Assembly (NCBI GenBank): GCA_016937975.1 | Contig: JAFGVN010000078.1 | Span: 1-41,376, forward strand | Source of the DNA: Clostridia bacterium | GTDB lineage: Bacteria > Bacillota > Clostridia > Peptostreptococcales > Acidaminobacteraceae | Direction: 5' to 3' | DNA length: 41,376 nt | In this document: positions 16,803-25,489 of the stretch, one piece after another | Layout: the number at the start of each line of letters is the position of its first letter | Position numbering within the stretch: position 1 is the first letter of the stretch | Made by a program: the position numbers and the translations under genes | Notes under the pieces: generated by a model | Told to the model about the DNA's origin: nothing | The model's input: the letters and a program-made list of their open reading frames with translations, nothing else | Database searches by the model: none

Positions 16803-18299
16803 TTATTCCTCCATTAAAATCATTGAAGTGATGGGTTCTAAAGTGATGTTAGAAATATCAACAGTTTCACCTGTAAGAAGATTCTTATATGTTCCTGTTA
16901 AAGTCAATTCAACGCTTTGATTATACTCAGAAACATTGTAGGCTGTAATCATCTTTTTACTACCATTGGTATATTGTATAACAATATGACTACTTTTAGC
17001 TTCTAGAATTTCAAAGTTTTTAAAATCACGTGTTTCATTTCGAATATCTAAAAGTGTTTGATAATAACTGTAAATGGCATTATCCTCAAAGTTGATTTCC
17101 CAATCCATAAGTCTTCTGTTATCAGGATCATTTTTGCCCTCAAGACCAATCTCTGTACCATAGTAAATAACAGGTATAGAAGGGTGCAACATCACAAAAG
17201 TCAAAGCTTCTTTTAAATATTCTTCACCATATTTTGACGATCTGCTAATCAATCTTGAAACATCATGATTATCAATGAAGATGGCATTTAAGTCTGGATC
17301 AGTAAATTTACTTTCATTTAGCAATGCAAGTTTTAAAGATTGTGCATCACCATATCTTCTGAATGCTTCGTCGATACCGTCAAATAAGGCGTAGTTTGTA
17401 ATGGAATCCAAACCAATTTGATGATAACTGTCCAAATAACTAACACTATTTTTCCAAACCTCTCCTAAGAAGAAGAAATCAGGGTATTCACTTTTAATGA
17501 CATATGCAAATTCATTCCAGAAAGTTTGAGGGACATGTCTTACAGTATCAAGACGCATCCCGTCGATACCTGTTTCTTTAATCCAATATAAAGCATTTTC
17601 AAAGAAGTAGGCTTTTACTGCAGGATTTTCAGTATTCAAGTCAGGTAATCCCGCTAAGTTGTAGTTTTCAACTTGGTCTTGATCATTGTAGTTTGTAATG
17701 GTGCCATTATGATGGAACCAATCTTCCTTGGCACTGTCTTTTGTCCAAGGATGATTATAACCTGTATGATTCACTACATAATCCAAAATAACCTTGATAT
17801 CACGGTTGTGGGCTTCAGTCACTAAATTTTTTAAAGTTTCTAAATCACCAAAATGTGGATCCACAGCATAGAAGTCTTCTGCCCAGTAACCATGGTAGCC
17901 ATAGGGTTCATTTTTTACAATAGGAGACAACCAGATGGTTGTAGCACCTAAACCTTTGATATAATCCAATTCATCAATGACGCCTTGAAGGTCACCACCT
18001 AGATAGGATTTTAATTGATTAGGATTATCACTTGAATCTGAAAAATAATCATTACTGTCATCACCATCTTTAAACCGATCCACCATGATAAAATAGATAA
18101 GATCTTCATTACTGAATTTACCAGAACGATTATTGACGTCGTATGCAAATTCGACGGATTCTTCATCATTTTCAACGATAACCTGATTGTTTGTAGCGAT
18201 ATGATTGTTCACAATTGTCTCATTGTTTATTGGTTGATTTGAAGTGTTTTGACATCCCATCAATAATAAACCAATCCATAAAATTAATATTTTTTTCAT
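16803..18299 (-). CDS. Extracellular alpha-amylase family lipoprotein (GH13)
   Basis: 498 aa, with the start preceded by AGGAGGG. The lipobox LLLMGC (Cys at residue 16) marks a lipoprotein held on the outer face of the membrane, followed by an Asn-rich linker. The GH13 barrel starts near residue 60 (LIYFIMVDRFKDGD). Conserved regions are DYVVNHTG, GMRLDTVRH (nucleophile D251), FFLGEVW (acid E280) and FIDNHDVSR. A small C-terminal beta domain follows. It probably cuts alpha-1,4 links of starch or maltodextrin at the cell surface, partnering the anchored pullulanase. Neopullulanase or cyclomaltodextrinase-like activity is possible. Confidence 0.92.
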   Translation of the reverse strand: MKKILILWIGLLLMGCQNTSNQPINNETIVNNHIATNNQVIVENDEESVEFAYDVNNRSGKFSNEDLIYFIMVDRFKDGDDSNDYFSDSSDNPNQLKSYLGGDLQGVIDELDYIKGLGATTIWLSPIVKNEPYGYHGYWAEDFYAVDPHFGDLETLKNLVTEAHNRDIKVILDYVVNHTGYNHPWTKDSAKEDWFHHNGTITNYNDQDQVENYNLAGLPDLNTENPAVKAYFFENALYWIKETGIDGMRLDTVRHVPQTFWNEFAYVIKSEYPDFFFLGEVWKNSVSYLDSYHQIGLDSITNYALFDGIDEAFRRYGDAQSLKLALLNESKFTDPDLNAIFIDNHDVSRLISRSSKYGEEYLKEALTFVMLHPSIPVIYYGTEIGLEGKNDPDNRRLMDWEINFEDNAIYSYYQTLLDIRNETRDFKNFEILEAKSSHIVIQYTNGSKKMITAYNVSEYNQSVELTLTGTYKNLLTGETVDISNITLEPITSMILMEE

Positions 18300-18316
18300 T
18301 TGACCCTCCTAAAATA

Positions 18317-18353
18317 ATTATATCAGTTTACCACTTTAATGCAAACGATTGCG
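18317..18353 (-). promoter_or_regulatory. Promoter with overlapping operator for the amylase operon
   Basis: On the minus strand TTGCAT (18344-18339), a 16-bp spacer and TATAAT (18322-18317). The palindrome TGCAAACGATTGCG (18340-18353, plus strand) overlaps the -35 box. It differs from the operator at 14882 at only two positions. Repressor binding there would block RNA polymerase. Confidence 0.75.
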
Positions 18354-18444
18354 TTATTTATTTTGCTTATTTTCATTGAATTAAATAGTTGAAAAACATT
18401 GTATTTCTAAAAAAATATGCTAAAGTATTGAAAGGAGGTTTGTG

Positions 18445-19386
18445 ATGAAAAGATATTATTATTTGGGTATAATTTTGGCTTTGGTTTTAATGATGATCAG
18501 CTGCCAAAATAATGAAGCAGCAGCAACGGATTCAATTGAGGCTGAGCACATAATGAACGAAGCAATTGAATTAAAGGACGAAGATCCGTTTAAAGGGTAT
18601 TTCTGGGAAATTTCAGATGATGATAATACGGTTTATTTATATGGGTCAATTCATATGGCAAAAGAAGATTTGTATCCTTTAAGTGATGATGTGATGTCAG
18701 CTTATGACTCTTCTGATTATTTGGTGGTAGAAGCGGATGTAAGTAATGTAGATCCTGTAAAATATGCAGCAGCAGTAGTATATGAGACAGGTACAATTTA
18801 TGATCACTTATCACCTAGAGGCATTGAGAAATATGAGACTATTTGTGACGAGATGCATATAAATCCTGAATTATACCAAAATCTAAAAGTTTGGGTAGCA
18901 GGCAGTACTTTAATGCAATTTCAATTAATGCGTAGCGATTATTCTGCTGGGTATGGTATAGATATGTATTTTTTAAATGATGCCAACAAGACTAAAAAAG
19001 AGATATTAGCTCTGGAAGGCATGGATTATCAGTTAAATTTACTAAACAATTTTTCAGATGAAATTCAGGAATCGTTATTTTTTGATTCATTAGGCACAAT
19101 AGATGAAACTATTGCTGATTTTGAAACACTTTATACGCTGTTCACATTGGAAGATGAAAAAGCACTTGAAGCTTATTTAATCGAAGAAGATAGTGATTTG
19201 ACAGCAGATCCTGAAATAGAAAAAGTGATGTTAACAGATCGAAATCTGAATATGGCCAACAAAATAAATGAGTTCATGGCTGATGATAAAGATTATTTTG
19301 TGGTTGTAGGCGTTGCACACTATCTTGGAGCAGATAGCGTCATAGCATATTTGGAAAGTATGGGTTACACTGTTAATAAGCGATAA
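18445..19386 (+). CDS. TraB/GumN-family lipoprotein
   Basis: The ATG at 18445 has an AGGAGG site with 7-bp spacing; a GTG one codon upstream is less likely. 313 aa. The lipobox MMISC anchors it (Cys near residue 15). The TraB/GumN family start appears as YLYGSIHMAKEDLYPLSD, and the family's closing element as YFVVVGVAHYLGADSVIAYL. Family members are cell-envelope proteins with a proposed metal-dependent, Tiki-like protease relationship. The two His-containing motifs (GSIHM and GVAHYLG) are present. The substrate is unknown. It forms its own unit with a terminator. Confidence 0.85.
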   Translation: MKRYYYLGIILALVLMMISCQNNEAAATDSIEAEHIMNEAIELKDEDPFKGYFWEISDDDNTVYLYGSIHMAKEDLYPLSDDVMSAYDSSDYLVVEADVSNVDPVKYAAAVVYETGTIYDHLSPRGIEKYETICDEMHINPELYQNLKVWVAGSTLMQFQLMRSDYSAGYGIDMYFLNDANKTKKEILALEGMDYQLNLLNNFSDEIQESLFFDSLGTIDETIADFETLYTLFTLEDEKALEAYLIEEDSDLTADPEIEKVMLTDRNLNMANKINEFMADDKDYFVVVGVAHYLGADSVIAYLESMGYTVNKR

Positions 19387-19392
19387 AATCTG

Positions 19393-19421
19393 AGCAAGCG
19401 TTTACGCTTGCTTTTATTTTT
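19393..19421 (+). terminator. Intrinsic terminator after the TraB/GumN gene
   Basis: AGCAAGCG / CGCTTGCT with loop TTTA (19393-19412), followed by a T-rich tract. It lies 13 bp before the TTG start of the next gene, so read-through would feed the exporter genes. Confidence 0.85.
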
Positions 19422-19433
19422 AAGGAGAACAAC

Positions 19434-20213
19434 TTGGAAAAAAACAACATTCAAAGGATTTTAGAAGTTGCCATATTTGCAGGAAGAATTATGCTTGAAA
19501 ATGGCGCTGAGACTTCAAGAGTAGAGGATACCATTAACCGTATCTGCTTAAGTAGAGGAATCAAAGTTGAAAACTTTACAATTCCTACAGGTATTTTTTT
19601 ATCCTATAACGAGGAAGGTATGCATTATCCCTATATCATCCGTACAAAATCAGTAACCATTGATTTAGAAATCATAGCAAAAGTAAATGCTTTTTCTCGT
19701 CAGTTTGTTTCAAGTGATATGACGACAGAAGAAGCACAGGTACTATTGGAAGAAATCATGAAAACACCTCATTATCCCTTATGGATGTATGCCTTGTCGG
19801 GTGGGATTGCCGGTGGTTTCTTTACCTTGTCCTTTGGTGGCACAGCACTAGAAGCTTTAGCAGCATTCATAACCAGTTGTAGTGTTGTAATCATTGTAAA
19901 GTTGATGGCCAATTATACAGGATCCTTTGTTAGAAACATTGCTGGTGGTTTGTTGAATGCTTTGATAGCTTTGTTATTAATCCAGATTTTTGAAGCTTTT
20001 GGACAAACTTTAATGCTATCTAAAATTGTAATTGGATCATTAATGCCTCTCGTTCCTGGTGTTGCCATGACCAATGCTTTTAGAGATTCAATTTCAGGAG
20101 ATTTTGTATCTGGTGTTTCTAAATTAACAGAAGCATTATTAATTGCAGTAGCAATAGCACTCGGTGTTGGTGTTGTGTTACACCTCAAATTTTTATGGAC
20201 AGGAAGTGTTTAG
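19434..20213 (+). CDS. Threonine/serine exporter ThrE-like, N-terminal (DUF1212) subunit
   Basis: 259 aa, starting with TTG at 19434 behind AAGGAGA; no ATG is available at that place. The soluble N-terminal part (about residues 1-120) has the family signature GAETSRVEDTINRIC and FTIPTGIFLSY, followed by five hydrophobic segments from about residue 122. It corresponds to the N-terminal part of Corynebacterium ThrE, which in many Firmicutes is split into two proteins encoded by adjacent genes. The partner starts 2 bp after the stop. Predicted role: export of threonine, serine or small related compounds. Confidence 0.88.
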   Translation: MEKNNIQRILEVAIFAGRIMLENGAETSRVEDTINRICLSRGIKVENFTIPTGIFLSYNEEGMHYPYIIRTKSVTIDLEIIAKVNAFSRQFVSSDMTTEEAQVLLEEIMKTPHYPLWMYALSGGIAGGFFTLSFGGTALEALAAFITSCSVVIIVKLMANYTGSFVRNIAGGLLNALIALLLIQIFEAFGQTLMLSKIVIGSLMPLVPGVAMTNAFRDSISGDFVSGVSKLTEALLIAVAIALGVGVVLHLKFLWTGSV

Positions 20214-20214
20214 A

Positions 20215-20649
20215 ATGATTTTAAACTTTATATATGCCTTTTTTGCATCTATTGGTTTCTCGGTTTTGTTCAATATTCCAAGAAAAGAAATGCTTTATGC
20301 AGGTTTATGTGGTGGCTTTGGATGGGTTGTACATACCCAATTGCAAGACAAAGGGTTATCGGTTATTTTTACATCTTTTATAGGTGCGTTGATCGTTGGT
20401 ATTTTATCAGAGATATTTGCAAAACAAAGAAAGATGCCTGCTACGGTATTTGTTATTCCTGGTATTATTCCTTTAGTGCCAGGTTATGGTTTATATTTTA
20501 GTATGCTAAGTATTATTGAAAAAAACTATGATGAAGCAACACGTGTTGGATTTGAGACTCTAATTGTTGCATCGGTTATTGCTAGTGCCATTATAATTGC
20601 GACAACTTTTGGGAAGTTAATAAAGCCTCAAATATATAAAAAACAGTAA
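20215..20649 (+). CDS. Threonine/serine exporter ThrE-like, C-terminal (DUF3815) subunit
   Basis: 144 aa from the ATG at 20215, whose AGGAAG site lies inside the upstream gene. A longer in-frame start at 20164 would overlap the partner by 50 bp and is unlikely. It is almost entirely membrane-embedded (about four helices) with PRKEMLYAGLCGGFGW and the conserved VIPGIIPLVPG motif. It completes the exporter with the previous gene. Confidence 0.87.
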   Translation: MILNFIYAFFASIGFSVLFNIPRKEMLYAGLCGGFGWVVHTQLQDKGLSVIFTSFIGALIVGILSEIFAKQRKMPATVFVIPGIIPLVPGYGLYFSMLSIIEKNYDEATRVGFETLIVASVIASAIIIATTFGKLIKPQIYKKQ

Positions 20650-20664
20650 GAACTACTGTTTTTT
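20641..20664. terminator. Bidirectional terminator between convergent genes
   Basis: AAACAGTA / TACTGTTT with a 5-nt loop (20641-20661), with T runs on both strands. The hairpin overlaps the stop codons of both convergent genes. Confidence 0.85.
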
Positions 20665-21699
20665 ATCTCGTTTAATATATTGAGGACATTTTCTACCATC
20701 TTTTGAATATAAACATTTCGGTTTGCATTGATAGCAAGGGTCTATTTCGATTTCAGAAATGGCTTTTTCTGCCCATTTTGGATCTGCAAGTATTGCTTTT
20801 CCAACAGCAACCATTTGAACGCCATATTGATCAATTAGGGTTTCTGCTTGAATCCCTTGGGTAATACCATAAACACAGGCGACAGGTTTATTTGTGTATT
20901 CTTGAAGTTTAACACCTAAGTAAGTAATGGTACTAAACGGGAAATCCTCAGGTAAATCAAAGTCCGTTGGAATGAATCCAGATGAAACATCAAAAAAATC
21001 TACACCAGCTTTATCTAAAGCTTGTAAAAGCATAATGTCTTCTTGGAAATCAGAAGAATTGACACCAAAGCGATAACCTATTATAAAATCTTCTGAGGTG
21101 GCTTTTCTTACTTCTTCAACAATTTCAAGGGGTAATCTCATTCTATTTTCAGGTGAACCGCCATAGCAATCTTCTCTGAAATTTGTTGTACTGGAGGTAA
21201 ACTGATTAATTAAATAGGTATGAGCACCATGGATTTCAATGCCGTCTAGACCTGCTTTATATGCACGCACTGAAGCTTGTACAAAATCATCCTTAATTTC
21301 TTTAATTTGATCTAGACTTAAAGCATAAACTTTTCTCTGAGGATGATTATCTTTTGATGCGGAATAAAGAGGACTGGTTATCCCTTGGAAACCTGCATGA
21401 ACCAACTGAACAAGACATACGGTTTGATCTTCATGACAGACTTCAGCAATTTTTTTAAACTGAGGGATATGTCCGTCTTCCCATAAACCAAGTTCGGTGT
21501 CAGACAATCTGCCTGATGGGGAAATAGCTGTTGCTTCAATGACGATTAAACCCGTCGAGGTTCTACTGCCATAATGTTCCTTTCGATCATAAGTTTCATA
21601 ACCATTTTGGTCAGCCCAATTGAAACAAACGAGCGGTGGCATTACAATTCTATTTTTTACTGTTGTTTTGTTTAGAATAATAGGTTGGTTGATTTTCAT
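20653..21699 (-). CDS. NADH:flavin oxidoreductase, old yellow enzyme family
   Basis: 348 aa, with the ATG preceded by AAAGGAGA. It is an FMN-binding TIM barrel: LNKTTVKNRIVMPPLVCFNW at the N-terminus, VQLVHAG, the catalytic-region GIEIHGAHTYLINQFTSSTTNFRED, and the phosphate-binding VAVGKAILADPKWAEKA. The C-terminal NAD/FAD domain of 2,4-dienoyl-CoA reductases is missing, yet the end carries four cysteines in CYQCKPKCLYSKDGRKC, a spacing (Cx2Cx3Cx8C) that resembles the iron-sulfur site of the longer enzymes. It probably reduces an activated alkene, but the substrate is unknown. Monocistronic. Confidence 0.87.
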   Translation of the reverse strand: MKINQPIILNKTTVKNRIVMPPLVCFNWADQNGYETYDRKEHYGSRTSTGLIVIEATAISPSGRLSDTELGLWEDGHIPQFKKIAEVCHEDQTVCLVQLVHAGFQGITSPLYSASKDNHPQRKVYALSLDQIKEIKDDFVQASVRAYKAGLDGIEIHGAHTYLINQFTSSTTNFREDCYGGSPENRMRLPLEIVEEVRKATSEDFIIGYRFGVNSSDFQEDIMLLQALDKAGVDFFDVSSGFIPTDFDLPEDFPFSTITYLGVKLQEYTNKPVACVYGITQGIQAETLIDQYGVQMVAVGKAILADPKWAEKAISEIEIDPCYQCKPKCLYSKDGRKCPQYIKRDKKQ

Positions 21700-21772
21700 T
21701 TGTTAATCTCCTTTAACATATTATAACATAGAATTGTAAAGGTTTTCACTAGGTGTTGAAAGTTAGCAAAGC

Positions 21773-21801
21773 TTGAAAATATAATGATTTGAGCGTATAA
21801 T
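21773..21801 (+). promoter_or_regulatory. Promoter of the DEAD-box helicase gene
   Basis: TTGAAA (21773-21778), a 17-bp spacer and TATAAT (21796-21801). Confidence 0.75.
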
Positions 21802-21842
21802 CTGTATTATGAGTAAAAAAAATTAAAGAATGAGAGCGTAAA

Positions 21843-23261
21843 ATGAAATTTAAATCATATCCCTTAAAAAATGAAATAAGAAGGGCATTATCGGAACTTG
21901 GCTTTGTTGATGCACTTGAAGTACAAAAGCAAGTTTTTCCATTGATCTTTGATCATAAAGATGTTGTCGTTAAATCTCAAACTGGTTCTGGTAAAACAGC
22001 TGCCTTTGCAATACCAATCTGCAATGAAATTGAAGTTGAAGATAAATACCCTCAATGCATTGTCATTGCACCTACAAGAGAACTAGCCTTGCAAATTCAT
22101 GAAGATATTAAGAATATCGGAAGATACACAGGTTTAAAGTCTATGCTAGCAGTAGGTAAAACTTTAATAACAGAAAATCGTACAGAACTGAAAACATATC
22201 CTCATGTTGTAGTCGCAACACCGGGACGTTTAAAAGATTTGATTGATCGAAAATTTTTAAAGGTATTTGATCTTAAGTATCTTGTACTTGATGAAGCCGA
22301 TGAACTACTTAATATGGGTTTTGAAGAACAAATCCACGAAATTCTATCACAATTACCTAAAGATAGACAAACCTGTCTGTTCTCAGCAACGATGCAGAGT
22401 CGAATTGAACATATTATTATGGATGATATGAAAGACCCTGTACGTGTGGATATTCAGCCCGAGGTCGATATTCACAAGAAAATTTCTCAAGTTTACTATG
22501 AGGTGCAAGAACATAAAAAGTTAGATTTCATGAAACGTATGTTAGAACATGAAAAGCCTACGAGGTGTATTATTTTTGCCAATACTCAAAACAAAGTAGA
22601 GAGTATTTTCAAAATCATGAAAAAGTGGAATGATGAAACCGGGATTCTCCATGGTGGTATGGAACAAGATGAACGTATGGCAACCATTTCAAAATTCAAG
22701 AGAGGTGAAATCAAATATTTGATTGCAACAGATCTTGCCAGTAGAGGTCTTCATGTTAGAAACCTTTCTCATGTAATCAATTTCAACTTGCCATTTGAAC
22801 ATGAAAGTTATGTCCATAGAATTGGACGTACTGGCCGTGTTAAAGAGACGGGTATTGCTATTAACCTTTGCTCCTTTAAGGAATCGGAAAAAATGCCAGA
22901 ACTGGAGGAATATTTAGGATATCAAATTGAACGTATTGGGCCAAAGAGAAGGACTAATCCTAAACAAAATTCTGAAGGAACTACTAAATCGACTAAATTC
23001 AAACCAAATAAGAATGTCAAATTTGCAGAATTAAAAGTATTTGCTGGAAGACATTCCGGTTTAAAAGCTGGTGATTTTATGGCTACAATCACAAGAATTA
23101 ATGGTGTAGAGAGACAAGATTTGGGTAAAATAAAATTAGGTGAGGATTCAACTATTATTGAAATTAGTCAAGATAAAATACAAGATGTTGCAAGAACCCT
23201 TAAAAATATGCGTTTCAAGAAAAAACAATATAGAGTTCAAATTATGAATAAAAAACGTTAA
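21843..23261 (+). CDS. dbpA: DEAD-box ATP-dependent RNA helicase, DbpA/YxiN type
   Basis: 472 aa, with a weak GAGAG site before the ATG at 21843. Helicase motifs in order: Q-motif region EVQKQVFP, motif I SQTGSGKTAA, Ia PTRELALQ, Ib TPGRL, II VLDEADELL, III SAT, IV IIFANTQNK, V ATDLASRGL, VI HRIGRTGR. A basic linker (about residues 360-390) leads to a C-terminal DbpA-type RNA-binding domain from about residue 395 (AELKVFAGRHSGLKAGDFMA...). In Bacillus YxiN and E. coli DbpA this domain binds hairpin 92 of 23S rRNA, so a role in large-subunit assembly is expected. It has its own promoter. Confidence 0.92.
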   Translation: MKFKSYPLKNEIRRALSELGFVDALEVQKQVFPLIFDHKDVVVKSQTGSGKTAAFAIPICNEIEVEDKYPQCIVIAPTRELALQIHEDIKNIGRYTGLKSMLAVGKTLITENRTELKTYPHVVVATPGRLKDLIDRKFLKVFDLKYLVLDEADELLNMGFEEQIHEILSQLPKDRQTCLFSATMQSRIEHIIMDDMKDPVRVDIQPEVDIHKKISQVYYEVQEHKKLDFMKRMLEHEKPTRCIIFANTQNKVESIFKIMKKWNDETGILHGGMEQDERMATISKFKRGEIKYLIATDLASRGLHVRNLSHVINFNLPFEHESYVHRIGRTGRVKETGIAINLCSFKESEKMPELEEYLGYQIERIGPKRRTNPKQNSEGTTKSTKFKPNKNVKFAELKVFAGRHSGLKAGDFMATITRINGVERQDLGKIKLGEDSTIIEISQDKIQDVARTLKNMRFKKKQYRVQIMNKKR

Positions 23262-23322
23262 ATTTTCTGTAAAACGCTTTAATTTATGGTAATATAGTCA
23301 TAGGGAATTTAAGGAGGCTTTA

Positions 23323-25398
23323 ATGGGGACAAAGGAAAAGAAGGAAAAAGTTAAAAAAGTTAAAAAAGTAAGTGCAAATGCAAAGGATAAAAAAGCAAAA
23401 AAACCTAAGAAAGAAAAAATGTATAGTATTAAGTTTAAGCTTATTGCAACTTTTGCAGTCGTTATTATCATAGCACTTTCTGCTGTTGGTATGGCTACCA
23501 ACTTTCAAGTTACAAACATTTTAGAAAGTACAATCAAAGATGATATTCAAACACTTGTTGATGAGTCAGCAAATAGTACAAAAATATACTTTGAAAAATA
23601 TGAGTCTTTGATGAATCTTTTATCATCAGACCCAAATATTAAGAGAGCAACATCAAACTCTATGTTTAAAGACAACTTATTAAACTTCATGACATCCATT
23701 GTAGATTCACACGAAGATATTTTAAAAGTCTACTGGGTTGCTCAAATTAGAGGCGAAATTGGTTTGCCTGAAGGTTGGGAACGAGATGGTGCTCAATACC
23801 GTGAGGAATCATGGTATACTTCAGCTAGGGATGCAGAAGGTATTGTATGGTCAGAACCAAAGGGTGATGCTGAAACGGGTTTATATATAACTGCTTCTAA
23901 AGCTGTTTATAATGATGACCGTACTGATTTTTATGGTGTTGCAGCCATGGATATCTCATTGGATTATGTAACTGAATTATTGAATAATATTAAAATTGGT
24001 AAAGATGGTTATCCAGTTTTAATATCTTCTGAAATGGCGACAATTACACATAAAGATCCTACTATGGTCGGAAAGACTGTTCCAGTGCAGGAAGTAATAG
24101 ATTTAATTAATTCAGGTAAAAAAGATTTTGTTGATTATAAGTATAACGGTGATCAAAAATTTGCAATGTATTCATCGGTTGACAATGTAGACTTATACAT
24201 TTTGGCAACGATGAATCAAAGTGAAATCAAAGAAAAAACCAATAAGGTCTTAATCTTTATTGTTGCGATTACTGTTGTTGCTATTTTGTTTGCAGTTATC
24301 ATTGCAGTGTTGTTCGCTAGATCAATTTCTAAAGGTACAAATGCTTTATTAAAAGGCATGGAGGTTATCAAGAAAGGCGATTTAACTGCGAAAGTTGAAG
24401 TGAAGTCTAGAGATGAGATTGGTAAGGTTGGTGCTTATTTTACAGAAACGATTCATTCCATTGCTGCTCTTTTAAAGAATGTTCAGGACGTTTCTGAAGA
24501 ATTATCTTCTAATGCACAAAACTTAGCAGCTACTGCTCAAGAAACCAGTGCTTCAGCTGATGAAGTGACACGTACTGTTGAAGAAATTGCTTCAGGTGCT
24601 TCAGATCAAGCAAGAGACGCTGAAGATGGCGCTGTGATTGCAAAAGACCTTTCACTAAAATTTGTAGATTTAAGCAAGAATACAGAAATTTTGTTAAATT
24701 CTACTCAAGCTGTAATCCATGCCAATTTAGCTGGTGTTAGAGCTATTGATGGTTTGAGACAAAAGACTGAATTAAGTGATAAAGCAAATGATGAAATAGA
24801 AGTGGTTATTAATGAATTAAATAAGAAGACACAATCTATTTCCACTATATTAGATGCAATCAGTTCTATTGCTGAACAAACTAACTTGCTTGCACTGAAT
24901 GCTTCCATTGAAGCAGCAAGAGCTGGGGAGCATGGTAGAGGTTTCGCAGTAGTAGCAGACGAAATTAGAAAGTTGGCTGAACAATCTTCTAAATCTGCTG
25001 AAGAAATTCGTGATATTGTTATGAATATTCAATCAGATTCAAAGAAAACAGTTTCAAGTATGAGCGATTTGAAGAATATTGCGACTGAGCAATCAAAAGC
25101 AGTTACTGAAGTTAATGATGCTTTTGGAACAATTTCAAATGCGGTAGATAAGATATCAGAAAACATTGATAGTATCAGTGAATCAGTAACACATCTTGAA
25201 AAAGATAAGAATGAAATTGTTGCTTCAATTGATAATATTTCAGCTGTATCACAAGAAACCGCTGCAGCTGCAGAAGAAGTAACTGCAACTATGGAGCAAC
25301 AAAATTATGCTGTTGAAGAAGTTGCAAGATCTGCTGAAAAATTAAATGAAATTTCTGTTCAATTAAAAGAAGAGTTGCACAAATTTAAATTAGATTAA
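23323..25398 (+). CDS. Methyl-accepting chemotaxis protein with dCache sensor
   Basis: 691 aa, with the ATG preceded by AAGGAGG. An unusual cytoplasmic tail of about 32 residues, half of them lysine, precedes TM1 (residues 39-58). The extracellular sensor (about 60-305) resembles a dCache_1 domain, with [10 protein letters not shown] and [14 protein letters not shown]2 spans about 308-330, followed by a HAMP domain, a long coiled coil and the hairpin tip [21 protein letters not shown] that contacts CheA/CheW. The ligand is unknown; dCache domains often bind amino acids. No other chemotaxis gene is nearby. Confidence 0.94.
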   Translation: MGTKEKKEKVKKVKKVSANAKDKKAKKPKKEKMYSIKFKLIATFAVVIIIALSAVGMATNFQVTNILESTIKDDIQTLVDESANSTKIYFEKYESLMNLLSSDPNIKRATSNSMFKDNLLNFMTSIVDSHEDILKVYWVAQIRGEIGLPEGWERDGAQYREESWYTSARDAEGIVWSEPKGDAETGLYITASKAVYNDDRTDFYGVAAMDISLDYVTELLNNIKIGKDGYPVLISSEMATITHKDPTMVGKTVPVQEVIDLINSGKKDFVDYKYNGDQKFAMYSSVDNVDLYILATMNQSEIKEKTNKVLIFIVAITVVAILFAVIIAVLFARSISKGTNALLKGMEVIKKGDLTAKVEVKSRDEIGKVGAYFTETIHSIAALLKNVQDVSEELSSNAQNLAATAQETSASADEVTRTVEEIASGASDQARDAEDGAVIAKDLSLKFVDLSKNTEILLNSTQAVIHANLAGVRAIDGLRQKTELSDKANDEIEVVINELNKKTQSISTILDAISSIAEQTNLLALNASIEAARAGEHGRGFAVVADEIRKLAEQSSKSAEEIRDIVMNIQSDSKKTVSSMSDLKNIATEQSKAVTEVNDAFGTISNAVDKISENIDSISESVTHLEKDKNEIVASIDNISAVSQETAAAAEEVTATMEQQNYAVEEVARSAEKLNEISVQLKEELHKFKLD

Positions 25399-25402
25399 TA
25401 AT

Positions 25403-25424
25403 AAGGCGCGAAAGCGCCTTTTAT
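25403..25424 (+). terminator. Intrinsic terminator after the chemoreceptor gene
   Basis: AAGGCGC / GCGCCTT with a GAAA tetraloop (25403-25420), followed by TTATTATT. Confidence 0.9.
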
Positions 25425-25489
25425 TATTGCTGATTAGTGGGTATAATAGAATTAAGTTCAAATATTTACCATTGTAAAGGGGTGTGTCT

